Virus record (IMG/VR): IMGVR_UViG_3300009405_000027
Location: 1 to 22,787 of that record
Source: a virus
DNA length: 22,787 bases
Reading direction: 5' to 3' (one strand)
Shown: piece by piece, positions 1 to 7,336 of the stretch
Layout: the number at the start of each line of letters is the position of its first letter
Numbering within the stretch: the stretch's first letter is position 1
Position numbers and translations under genes: made by a program
Notes under the pieces: generated by a model
Seen by the model: only the letters and a program-made list of their open reading frames with translations
Databases searched by the model: none
What the model was told of the DNA's origin: nothing

Positions 1-881
1 ACATATCCATCTGTTGCCCCCCCTGCAATTTTAATGGCATATAAAGATCCCGCTTTTACCGTGTCGCTGTCACCTCCTGTACCGTTCCAATGCTCTCGCC
101 AAATATCTGTATCCTGTCTCAGTTTATACCAACTATCCGGCGCAAGGAAATTAGCCGCCACGCAGCCGGGGGTGACTTCGTAAAAGGTAAAATTTTTCAA
201 CTCAATATTGTTGCCCCCGCAATCACTGACGCCATCTAAACCAGCATCGCCGGTTGATGTCGTGGCCGTTGCCTCAAAAACAAACGTGTGTGTTACCCAT
301 GAGCCGGTCGTGGTTTTTATCGGTGATCTATGCGAAGTCGTGTTGTCGTACATATACAATTTAAGGGTTTCGCCTGACGCCGTGCCGTCCTTGATATCGA
401 TTGAAATTTTATACAGCTTGCCGGAAGTGACCGACACGTTATTATTGTAAATCATGTACTTGTCCGCGCCGCTCGTAGCGAACTCGTAATGATCAGTGTC
501 AAACGATAGCGAATCACCGTCTTGCGCCCAATCGGCGGTATCGTCATCGGCCATGTCATCATCTTTAATGGCACTCCCCACATTCTCAAGGGTCGAATTG
601 CTCCACACATCGAAACCGGAATTGGTGAGTAGGTTCTGGTGCATGCGATTGGTGTTTTGCAGCTCCCAGTTGATGGAGCCTGGGTTTGAATCGGGGACGA
701 TGACCTTGGGCGAATTTTCGGACAGGCCGCCCGACGTGTTGGCCTCGTACAGATAGGCTTCGCCATCGACAACACAAAGCGCGATATCGCCGTTGGTGAT
801 CAGGCTGCCGTCTATACCATCCAGATCATCAGCGCCGCCGCCGGTCAGATCTCCATTTATGGGCCAGAATTTGTTTGCCAT
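1..881 (-). CDS. Tail fibre / tail-tip protein with carbohydrate-binding-like domain (3' end beyond window)
   Basis: An open frame of 293 codons runs from the ATG at 881 to the left edge without a stop, so the C-terminus is missing. The ATG directly follows the TAA of the upstream gene, with GGAGG about 10 bases before it, so translation is probably coupled. The first 75 residues hold a short tail-type repeat (LTGGGADDLDGIDG, then NTSGGLSE). A jelly-roll-like segment begins at NLLTNSGFDVWSN and continues with KLYKISIDIKDGT, SWVTHTFVFEAT and NIELKNFTFYEV, the strand pattern of CBM_4_9-like modules in phage fibres. Position at the end of the tail operon, after other tip proteins, fits a receptor- or polysaccharide-binding fibre. 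The domain call rests on pattern only; the ligand is unknown. Confidence 0.75.
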   Translation of the reverse strand, partial: MANKFWPINGDLTGGGADDLDGIDGSLITNGDIALCVVDGEAYLYEANTSGGLSENSPKVIVPDSNPGSINWELQNTNRMHQNLLTNSGFDVWSNSTLENVGSAIKDDDMADDDTADWAQDGDSLSFDTDHYEFATSGADKYMIYNNNVSVTSGKLYKISIDIKDGTASGETLKLYMYDNTTSHRSPIKTTTGSWVTHTFVFEATATTSTGDAGLDGVSDCGGNNIELKNFTFYEVTPGCVAANFLAPDSWYKLRQDTDIWREHWNGTGGDSDTVKAGSLYAIKIAGGATDGY

Positions 882-1661
882 TTATACGACCTCCAAAAGG
901 GGAATTTCGATAAAAGAATAATCCGGGGTGTTGTGCCCGGCTTCGGGCATGTCGCCATCAGGCATGGCGAACAAAAGCCACTTGTACTGATGGGCCGCCG
1001 CTTCGGACTCGACTATGATGTAAAAGAGCGGGTCAGGCCCGGCCTGGGCCAGGACGTTCATAAACAAAGACCAGAACTCGGAAGCCCACTCGGCGGGCAA
1101 TTCAAGATTAAGGGTGCGGGCCACGCTGCGTTTACGGGTATAGAAAGCACCGGGGGTGTTGTAGCCCTTTTTGATGGAGTAATCGCGCATGCCCTCGCTG
1201 ATTCCGATACGTGGGTCCCCAAAATCGACGGTTTCACAGGCCCGGACGATTCCGCACTGCAACGTCGAACTGCAGGTGAAATCCAAGATCAGATGGAAGG
1301 TGTGACTCTGGGCAGTAAAGGTGGCCCAGGCGACAAAGCGGCCGTCCGGGTATGTGCCGCTTACCACCGTGCCGGACTCCTCGGAACCGCCGAAAGACCA
1401 CGACCCACCAAATGACCAGGACCCGCCAAAGGAAAAGGCGATGCTGATCCGGGCCGTGACGGTCAATGCGGAGGCGTTGCAGTTGCAAAGAGCGACCCGG
1501 TCGGTATCCTCATCAACCTTGATTTCAAGCTCGCCGTTGCCCGATGAGCTGCGCTTCCAGTACGATTTGGGATCGCTGTTTTGAAGGTTGCTGGCCGGGT
1601 ACTGACTGTCTTCCTCGTCGGCGGTGATGGTCAGAATGTTGTCGGGGTAGAGTATTTTCAT
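882..1661 (-). CDS. Tail-tip protein with discoidin-like N-terminus and SFGGSW repeats
   Basis: 259 residues. Residues 1-75 (SQYPASNLQNSDPKSYWKR, then ELEIKVDEDTDRVAL) have the layout of the small F5/8-type (discoidin-like) module common in phage tail-tip proteins. Residues 77-93 are a tandem hexapeptide SFGGSW SFGGSW SFGGS, probably an exposed aromatic loop. The C-terminal half (DFGDPRIGISEGMRDYSIKK onward) resembles a distal-tail or baseplate domain without a motif I can name. Its ATG overlaps the TGA of the upstream gene as ATGA, so the two are translationally coupled. The gene sits between the 105-residue protein and the partial fibre gene. Role in tip architecture or host binding is inferred from position. 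Confidence 0.7.
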   Translation of the reverse strand: MKILYPDNILTITADEEDSQYPASNLQNSDPKSYWKRSSSGNGELEIKVDEDTDRVALCNCNASALTVTARISIAFSFGGSWSFGGSWSFGGSEESGTVVSGTYPDGRFVAWATFTAQSHTFHLILDFTCSSTLQCGIVRACETVDFGDPRIGISEGMRDYSIKKGYNTPGAFYTRKRSVARTLNLELPAEWASEFWSLFMNVLAQAGPDPLFYIIVESEAAAHQYKWLLFAMPDGDMPEAGHNTPDYSFIEIPLLEVV

Positions 1662-1975
1662 TGGATCAACTTTTTCTGCTGCTCGTTAAAAAGCGCTACC
1701 ATCACCGGGTCCGGCTTTGGCATTACCTCTCCGTTGATTTCCTGGCACATGCCGTTTCTAAACGATTCGACGGCCTGCTGGTTTCCTTCAAGGAGGCCGC
1801 ATTGGTCCCAAAGCATTTTGAACACCCACAAATCCAAACACTGCTTGACAATTTGCTGCTCGCCGCCTTTCGTGAGGGTGTTGCGCTCAATCCAGGCCGG
1901 GCAGCCGCTTTCGCCATCCCAGGTTTTCTCCGGGCAACGTTTTACAATGCCGCGTATGCAGGGGGGCTTTTTCAT
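1658..1975 (-). CDS. Conserved-type hypothetical tail-region protein, cysteine-containing
   Basis: 105 residues from the ATG at 1975, preferred over an in-frame TTG at 1981 because AAGGAT lies 5 bases upstream of the ATG. The N-terminus is basic and has cysteines in CIRGIVKRC and DGESGCPAW, a possible small metal site; the middle is rich in W, F and C (CLDLWVFKMLWDQCG); the end is polar and helical. It starts just after the TGA of the collar-fibre gene and its own TGA overlaps the next ATG. Size and place between fibre and tip genes suggest a small tip or fibre assembly protein. I do not recognise the family. Confidence 0.7.
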   Translation of the reverse strand: MKKPPCIRGIVKRCPEKTWDGESGCPAWIERNTLTKGGEQQIVKQCLDLWVFKMLWDQCGLLEGNQQAVESFRNGMCQEINGEVMPKPDPVMVALFNEQQKKLIQ

Positions 1976-1977
1976 TC

Positions 1978-2520
1978 TCAATCCTTTGTGGCTGCGATCA
2001 CTTCCTGATAATATGGCGCTGTGTTTGCGCCGGTATTGCCGTGGTCATGCGCACTACCACCACCGACTGAATCCTCTGACATACCGTTAGCTACCGGCCC
2101 CGTATCGCCATTCAACGGCCTGCATACCGAATAAGCGCCACTGCCGCCCATCATGCTGTAATAGTAATGCTTTACATTATGATCATGAGAAGGCATTTCG
2201 GCCACTGTCAGTGCATGACTTCCACCCGCATGCGTATGCGTGGCCTGGGGATCCACACCGCCGCCGGAGCCTATGTTGCCGCTGGCCGCATAGCAGAGCA
2301 TGGCATTGTCCTGCCAATCGGCTTTACGGGTCCAGCCGGTGGGGGCCGCGTTCTGACCGAAAAGCATAATCGTGCCGGAGGGAAACGGATTCAGGTCTGC
2401 CTTGAGATTGTCTCTGGTGATCTTTTTGGTGACCGACCCACTCACATCGACCACCGGGAACACATCATCAGACGCCAATGTAGTTATGCTGGTTAATCCT
2501 GATATTTCGGTATTTGCCAT
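1978..2520 (-). CDS. Short tail fibre with phage collar-type C-terminal domain
   Basis: 180 residues, ATG at 2520 preceded by AGAGGA. Residues 1-45 (TEISGLTSITTLASDDVFPV, then TKKITRDNLKADL) match the N-terminal fibre attachment segment seen in many phages. PFPSGTIMLFGQNAAPTGW is the classic start of a phage tail collar domain (T4 gp12-like). It is followed by a His-rich stretch (THTHAGGSH, EMPSHDHN, GGSAHDHGNT) of the kind that binds metal ions in a trimeric fibre, and ends with PYYQEVIAATKD, the usual closing strand. The product is probably a trimeric receptor-binding fibre. Family match is strong; the receptor cannot be read from sequence. Confidence 0.88.
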   Translation of the reverse strand: MANTEISGLTSITTLASDDVFPVVDVSGSVTKKITRDNLKADLNPFPSGTIMLFGQNAAPTGWTRKADWQDNAMLCYAASGNIGSGGGVDPQATHTHAGGSHALTVAEMPSHDHNVKHYYYSMMGGSGAYSVCRPLNGDTGPVANGMSEDSVGGGSAHDHGNTGANTAPYYQEVIAATKD

Positions 2521-2528
2521 GTCGTCCT

Positions 2529-3575
2529 CTAAATTATTATTTTGTCCCCAGACTCCAAAAGGAGAGCATCGCCGCTTTCCATCAACAAATAATCATCAGT
2601 CACGGTCAGCCGCCCCTCGCCCGTAATGATCACTTCATCGTTATCAAAATCATACTGGATGATGCGCGCCCGAATATATGCCTGGGTGTTGGTGTCGGCC
2701 AAAAGCTCCGAATCGGTCCAGGAGATGCGCTCCCCCGGCGTTGGCAGGGTGCCGGTCAAAGGCATGCGCACCGAACACCGCTTGGCACTCAACAGGTACA
2801 GAATGTCGGCCTGGGCGGCGACGATGTTGGCCTCGGTATCGTGGAACGAATCCTGCTCCACGGCTTCTCCATAGACATACATGGAATAGCTTTTATATGT
2901 GCCGTCGGTCACGGACGCCGCCGGTCTTTTCTGCTCGTAATGGGGAGGGAAAAAGTTTGTAAGGGTACGCGACCCGGCATCGGCATACATATCCACCAGG
3001 TGCAAGGTGGACGTAGCCGAATCGATGTAAAACAGGTGCGCATAAAACCGGGCCAGGTTATCCAGAAAATCGATGGTTCGCTGATCCCCATCAACCGTAT
3101 GCACCACACCGGGAGAGGGCGAACGGGCATAGGTGGTGTCGATGCTCAAATTCAACTGCGTGGGATCGCAAAGGGCCGTAAAGACATTGGCCAGGGTATC
3201 GTCAAACTCTGTGCCATCGGATATCAGGGCCGAATAATCAAGCGTATCGTAAATCTCATATGCGCCCTGATCAAAGGTCATGTTCTGCAAATGCGCCGTT
3301 CCTGCAAAAAGGGTCTGGGCCGTGGCCTCGTTGGATTCGGTGAACTTGATCGTTATGGGGCAAAAAAGCGGGGGGGGCCAGTCGTTTGCGAACAGATCCG
3401 GGGTGAACACGATTTGCCCCAGTTCCAAACGGCAATAGCCACCATGATCACCCTGAACGGCATACTGCAGAGGATCGATGGAAACGATTTTGCGCTTCCA
3501 ATTGTGGGCCAGGTCGTGCCCCTCGATGGAGAGGTAATGGAGCGTGCCGTTTATGTTAAATTCGACTAGAAGCAT
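2529..3575 (-). CDS. Baseplate hub-like / tail-tip protein
   Basis: 348 residues from the ATG at 3575, 7 bases after the tape measure stop. Upstream TTG and ATG codons overlap the tape measure gene and are less likely. There is no strong Shine-Dalgarno sequence, so expression may depend on re-initiation. The first 110 residues look like strand-rich distal-tail structure. The middle (TIDFLDNLARFYAHLFYID, then STLHLVDMYAD) resembles the hub fold of gp27/gpD-type proteins, where a ring domain is followed by a segment that reads local coordinates. The C-terminus (DYLLMESGDALLLESGDK) is a repeat common in phage tail proteins. Position straight after the tape measure supports a hub or distal tail role. 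Moderate confidence in class, low in exact equivalent. Confidence 0.72.
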   Translation of the reverse strand: MLLVEFNINGTLHYLSIEGHDLAHNWKRKIVSIDPLQYAVQGDHGGYCRLELGQIVFTPDLFANDWPPPLFCPITIKFTESNEATAQTLFAGTAHLQNMTFDQGAYEIYDTLDYSALISDGTEFDDTLANVFTALCDPTQLNLSIDTTYARSPSPGVVHTVDGDQRTIDFLDNLARFYAHLFYIDSATSTLHLVDMYADAGSRTLTNFFPPHYEQKRPAASVTDGTYKSYSMYVYGEAVEQDSFHDTEANIVAAQADILYLLSAKRCSVRMPLTGTLPTPGERISWTDSELLADTNTQAYIRARIIQYDFDNDEVIITGEGRLTVTDDYLLMESGDALLLESGDKIII

Positions 3576-3582
3576 AATTGAT

Positions 3583-6438
3583 TTATACCGGTGCAAAAAC
3601 CATGCGGCGGTTGCCTATGCCGCGCGCTGCGGCCTTGACGCGCACACCGTCCGAGATGCTTTTTATGCGGGCGTCGAACTCCTGCCCGCCGATTTCCACG
3701 GTGATGTAGATGGGACCGCTGCCGCCGGGCGCCTGGCCCTGGTTTAGCTGGTCAAGGGCGGTCATGCCGCGCCGGGATAAAACGCCCTCGCCGGTCTGAC
3801 CGACAAAAAAGCCCTCGTCATTTTTGAGGCCCAAAAAACCGCCGGTATGAAATAAGGCACCGGCTGACTGTCCTTCCGAAAGGCCGGAGAGATCGCCCAC
3901 AGCATTAGCCGCTTCTTGACCCTGCAATCCTCCAAACATACCCTGCGCAGCTTCAAATGATTGTTCCGGCGTTTGATCTGTAAAGCCAAGGGCTGAGGCA
4001 ATGTGTGGGCCAAGTATTGACGAAAGGAGTCCTGCGATTATTGCACCAATCGGGCCGCCAATTGCATAGCCGCCGCCTATCATGGCGGCTTCAATCAGAT
4101 TGGCCGCGATTGCCTGGGCATTGGTAATTGACATTGCTGCCTGATTCATACCATACATAAATGCTTTCATTCCCATCATTGGAAGCGCCGCCACGGGTAC
4201 AGTCCCATAAGCTGCAAGCGCAGAAATGGTTGAAATGCCCAGCGAGCGGCCGGATCCGCGGCCAAACGCCACCGCGGCTTCCGGTGATGCCGTAACGCCT
4301 GACAAAGCGGGCGCAATATCCGGGCCGGCGCCGGGGCCTTCAAAATATTTTCTCATTTGTTCGGAAACGTCCTTTGGAAGGATCATCTCACCTTCATGAA
4401 CCTGGACGACCTGATCTTTTTTTATTTTCCAGATCCCCGTATCCGCTGACAGAATATCAAAGAGCAAATTGCCGCCAAACTCGACCAGCTCCGAAACGAC
4501 CATATCGGCCACCGTGTCGGTAAAAGACTTTAGCAAACTATCTAAAAAGCCCTGCCAAATAATTTCGAATTGGTCCATGTCGCCCTTTATGGCCACAAAA
4601 AGGGATTGAGAAAGCGCACTCTTGGCGCCCGCGCCGGCATCGCCGGCAATCTTAATAACTTCAGCTTCCCAGGTCGGCCATGCGCCGTCCGTTTTAACAG
4701 AATCCTCAAGCGCCCGCTTTATAGCACCCAGAGTACCTTCATTTTCCTTCAACATCACGAAAAAGAAATCGTCCAAACCCTGCTTTAAATTGGCATACAG
4801 ACCGCCCGTAAGGGTTTCGACGGCACCTTTCCACGTGGGCCATGCTCCACCCTCGCCGACCTGGTTCTCGAGCGCCGCTTTTATGAGATCTATTGCGTCG
4901 GTGGACGGCGTGGTATTCACTTTGATATCCGGCACATTGCCCTTGATTGCCTCTGCTTTGGCCACCCAGAAATCCTCGAGTACGCCTATGGCTTGAGTGG
5001 CCGGCATCTGGCCCGTACCGGCGTTGCCGGTAAAATGGATCAGAGCGGTTCGGGGATCGCCGATGGCCCCATAAAACCAATCGAACTTGCCCTTCATCTC
5101 GTCTATCTTTTCGCTCAAGGGCCGCGTTGTGGAGCCGGATCCCAAAAACGGTATTTTTATCTTTATTTTGGTCAGCGCTTTTATCTTGTCGATAAAAGCA
5201 GCCACCTTGGCCATGGAGATGCCGATGGCCTCGCCTGTTTTCACAAAGGCCTTGGCCATGAATTTGACCGCCGGGGTGATGACTTTCAGGGTCGTTTCCA
5301 CATTGTTAAAAATTTTTTCAACCGTTTTGGCCCATTCGGCGAACTTGCCGCGATTTTTCTCGACATAGCTTGAAATTTTCTCCATGGCTCTTTTTAACGC
5401 CGGGGCGATGGCCGTGCCGAACTCGATAGCAATTTTATTGATCGTATTGCCAAAAGTGCTCTTGACAGCCTCAAAGGTGCCTTTCCAATCATCGAAAGCC
5501 TTGGCGGATGAACCGGCCCGCTCGCCCATGCCGGCCACCTGCTGGTTAAAATGTTTGAAATCGCCGGAGGCCAACGCGCTCATGCCCTTGAGGGCCTCCA
5601 CGCGGCCGAAGAGGGCGGCCATTTTCTCGGCGCTGCCGCCGGTCCACTGCTGCAGTTTCTGCAGGGTGCCGGAAAAGCCCACGGCCTCGATGGCGGCCTG
5701 GGCCGATTCGTGACCCATGCTGAAAAGAGCTTCGGACATGGCCTTTGAGGGTTTCATGAGGGCGGTCAACACGCTCTGGTACTGAGTGGCGGCCTCGGAC
5801 GTGGTGCCGGCGGTCTGGGTGATCTGGGCCAGGGCGCCGCCGAGTTCTTCCTGTTGGACACCCAGGTCCTTTGACATGGCGGCCAGGCCGCCGATCACGG
5901 GGATCAGCTCGGCCACGGAGGTCTGGCCCTGTTTTTCGATCTGAAACAGAAGATCGGCGGCATCCGAGGCGGTCTCGATCTCGCCCTTGTAGCCGGCCAT
6001 GACCTTGGTCAAACCCTTGATGGTTTCGCTTTGTTCCAGGTGGGCCGCATTGGCGGCCTTGGCTGAAACTTTCAACATATCAAGCGCCGCTGACGGTTCG
6101 GTGACGCCCGCGGAAATGACCTGGTAATAGCCCTGCATGAGTTCGGTCGCGCTGCCCAGGGCGGGATCGATGGACATGACGTCTTTACGGATCTGCTGAA
6201 GCGGCTGTGCTGTCACCTTGCCCATGTCCACCAGGGCGGTCTCGAAAACAGCGTACTCATCCACGGATTTTTTGATGGCTGCGGCCGTGGCGGCCGTCAG
6301 GCCGGTCAGGGCCGCCCCAAGAGCGACCACAGACTTTTTGGCCATTTTCATTCTTTTTTGGGTTGTTGAAGAAAATTCCGTGATGGTAACGGAACCCTTG
6401 TCATCCACCACCAGATCAAGTTTTAGTTTAGCAGACAT
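3583..6438 (-). CDS. Tail tape measure protein
   Basis: 951 residues, the longest gene of the window and directly after the tail assembly chaperone, as expected. Residues about 60-320 match the TP901-type tape measure core: YAVFETALVDMGKVTAQP, then VISAGVTEPSAALDMLKVSA, TIKGLTKVMAGYKG, AELIPVIGGLAAMSKDLGV and ALAQITQTAGTTSEAATQYQ. Residues about 735-817 are hydrophobic and Gly/Ala-rich (GGGYAIGGPIGAIIAGLLSS), a candidate membrane-interacting stretch used at DNA injection. The motif VVQVHEGEMILPKDVSEQM near residue 670 recurs in the C-terminal region of tape measures. At roughly 0.15 nm per residue, a rule known from lambda, the tail would be about 140 nm; this is inference. The start is ATG 6438, with only a weak GGGG upstream. 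Confidence 0.93.
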   Translation of the reverse strand: MSAKLKLDLVVDDKGSVTITEFSSTTQKRMKMAKKSVVALGAALTGLTAATAAAIKKSVDEYAVFETALVDMGKVTAQPLQQIRKDVMSIDPALGSATELMQGYYQVISAGVTEPSAALDMLKVSAKAANAAHLEQSETIKGLTKVMAGYKGEIETASDAADLLFQIEKQGQTSVAELIPVIGGLAAMSKDLGVQQEELGGALAQITQTAGTTSEAATQYQSVLTALMKPSKAMSEALFSMGHESAQAAIEAVGFSGTLQKLQQWTGGSAEKMAALFGRVEALKGMSALASGDFKHFNQQVAGMGERAGSSAKAFDDWKGTFEAVKSTFGNTINKIAIEFGTAIAPALKRAMEKISSYVEKNRGKFAEWAKTVEKIFNNVETTLKVITPAVKFMAKAFVKTGEAIGISMAKVAAFIDKIKALTKIKIKIPFLGSGSTTRPLSEKIDEMKGKFDWFYGAIGDPRTALIHFTGNAGTGQMPATQAIGVLEDFWVAKAEAIKGNVPDIKVNTTPSTDAIDLIKAALENQVGEGGAWPTWKGAVETLTGGLYANLKQGLDDFFFVMLKENEGTLGAIKRALEDSVKTDGAWPTWEAEVIKIAGDAGAGAKSALSQSLFVAIKGDMDQFEIIWQGFLDSLLKSFTDTVADMVVSELVEFGGNLLFDILSADTGIWKIKKDQVVQVHEGEMILPKDVSEQMRKYFEGPGAGPDIAPALSGVTASPEAAVAFGRGSGRSLGISTISALAAYGTVPVAALPMMGMKAFMYGMNQAAMSITNAQAIAANLIEAAMIGGGYAIGGPIGAIIAGLLSSILGPHIASALGFTDQTPEQSFEAAQGMFGGLQGQEAANAVGDLSGLSEGQSAGALFHTGGFLGLKNDEGFFVGQTGEGVLSRRGMTALDQLNQGQAPGGSGPIYITVEIGGQEFDARIKSISDGVRVKAAARGIGNRRMVFAPV

Positions 6439-6447
6439 GGGTACCCC

Positions 6448-6560
6448 AGTTCATAGGGTTAGTTGGGTTTATTGAGTTCATTGGGTTTCCGGGAACCCGG
6501 TAACGCAACAAACTCAACGAACTCAAGCAACTCAAAACGCTATGCGCTTTGCTCTTTGCG
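6448..6560. repeat. Inverted 9-nt repeat arrays joined to a 7-nt array (chaperone / tape measure gap)
   Basis: On the plus strand, units GGTTAGTTG, GGTTTATTG, AGTTCATTG are followed by a GC-rich centre with GGGTTTCC/GGGAACCC, then inverted units CAACAAACT, CAACGAACT, CAAGCAACT. Three contiguous 7-mers follow at 6540-6560: CTATGCG, CTTTGCT, CTTTGCG. The arm TTGAGTTCATTG pairs with CAACGAACTCAA with one mismatch. The stop codon of the frameshifted chaperone frame (TAG at 6542-6540) is part of the first 7-mer. Confidence 0.85.
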
Positions 6561-6902
6561 CTCTTGGGCGCGGAGCTCCAGAATGGCATCGATGCAGATC
6601 CGGACGCGGTCCATGAGGATCGGGCGCTGGCCTTTAGGAACGCGATAAATACGGAAAACAGAATCAACGGCGCCATAATCGAAAGAACCGTCGCCACGGC
6701 AAAGACCGGGGAGCATGCGCAGCAGCAAACGCGAAAAAGGCCTGTTTTCCTCATCCAGCCGGGGGACCCGGTCAAGGGGACATTTGGCTGCGCTTTCGAT
6801 GCCATGACATTCAACCTTTACATATCCGTCGTGTTGGGCCTTGTGGCAGAGCTCGCAGGTGTAATGGTTTCTTGAAAAAAACCACGCGGCCCATTGAGTT
6901 AG
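6540..6902 (-). CDS. Tail assembly chaperone, -1 frameshift extension (gpT-like part)
   Basis: This frame lies -1 to the upstream chaperone gene and is open without a break from the CTA codon at 6902 to TAG at 6542-6540, 120 codons. It has no plausible start or ribosome binding site of its own. Read through a -1 slip it gives a chaperone fusion of 234 residues. The extension starts LTQWAAWFF and contains cysteines spaced CX2C-X12-C-X8-C (HYTCELCHKAQ, then VECHG and AAKCP), a probable zinc ribbon. The end, LRAQERKEQSA, is encoded in the intergenic 7-mer repeat. Synteny (tube, chaperone with frameshift, tape measure) is the lambda G/GT arrangement. The zinc ribbon is seen in sequence; its role in binding tape measure or tube protein is inference. 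Confidence 0.8.
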   Translation of the reverse strand, partial: LTQWAAWFFSRNHYTCELCHKAQHDGYVKVECHGIESAAKCPLDRVPRLDEENRPFSRLLLRMLPGLCRGDGSFDYGAVDSVFRIYRVPKGQRPILMDRVRICIDAILELRAQERKEQSA

Positions 6903-7243
6903 TTTTTTTCCGCTTCCTCTTTTTTGCGGTTGAAATCAAAAGATTTGCTGATGACGAAAGCCGGGATGCCGCTCATCTGGAAAGCAAAGATCTTCTCCTT
7001 GATTTCTTCGGTAAGCTGGAGCGGGTTGTCGTCGGCATCCGTCAAATACCTGGCCCGTTTCAAGGAGCGCATGAAGACTTTCTTCTGTTCCTTGCCCGAT
7101 ATGAGGATGTTGCTTTCGGGCGTGATGATAAAATTCATCTCCTCCTGGGGGTAGGGCTCGATTTCGAGCTCGCATTGCATGTTGTCGATTTTGTATGTGT
7201 GCCATTGGGCCTTGATGGTAAGGCCGGTAAAGTCTAGTTTCAT
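6899..7243 (-). CDS. Tail assembly chaperone (gpG-like)
   Basis: 114 residues, ATG at 7243 with CGGAGG 8-9 bases upstream. The product is acidic to mixed and compact (MNFIITPESNILISGKEQKK, then IKEKIFAFQMSGIPAF), consistent with the soluble chaperone that coats the tape measure during tail assembly. It ends GAA AAA AAC TAA, placing a canonical slippery heptamer right at the stop. It stands between the tail tube gene and the tape measure gene. Family membership rests on position, length and the frameshift site rather than on a strong sequence motif. Confidence 0.82.
   Translation of the reverse strand: MKLDFTGLTIKAQWHTYKIDNMQCELEIEPYPQEEMNFIITPESNILISGKEQKKVFMRSLKRARYLTDADDNPLQLTEEIKEKIFAFQMSGIPAFVISKSFDFNRKKEEAEKN
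6902..6908 (-). promoter_or_regulatory. Programmed -1 ribosomal frameshift site (A AAA AAC)
   Basis: In the chaperone reading frame the last codons are GAA AAA AAC TAA, so the heptamer is A AAA AAC, a canonical X XXY YYZ site. The -1 frame downstream is open for 120 codons. A possible weak stem, TGGTTT with AAACCA, lies at 6884-6865, about 18 bases downstream; its stimulating role is unproven. Confidence 0.82.
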
Positions 7244-7262
7244 GTAAAATCCTCCGGATTTT

Positions 7263-7335
7263 GGTTTATTGAGTTTATTGGGTTTGTTGGGTTCATTGTG
7301 TTTTTTGCTTTGCGCTATGCTCTATGCGCTTTGCG
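7263..7335. repeat. Composite array: five 9-mers fused to four 7-mers
   Basis: Plus strand, with no spacer bases: GGTTTATTG, AGTTTATTG, GGTTTGTTG, GGTTCATTG, TGTTTTTTG (7263-7307), then CTTTGCG, CTATGCT, CTATGCG, CTTTGCG (7308-7335). It fills the gap between the stop of the upstream tail tube gene (7337) and the chaperone ribosome binding site. This array has one arm only, unlike the hairpin types. Confidence 0.88.
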
Positions 7336-7336
7336 G

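Noticed and set aside
2514-3569. Long plus-strand frame (351 codons) opposite the hub-like gene
   Set aside because: GC-rich antisense shadow; the minus-strand protein has clear tail-type sequence and fits the operon.
6428-6814. 128-codon minus-strand frame over the chaperone/tape measure gap
   Set aside because: Its C-terminus (NPMNSINPTNPMN) is translated 9-mer repeat, and the -1 frameshift frame explains the same DNA better.
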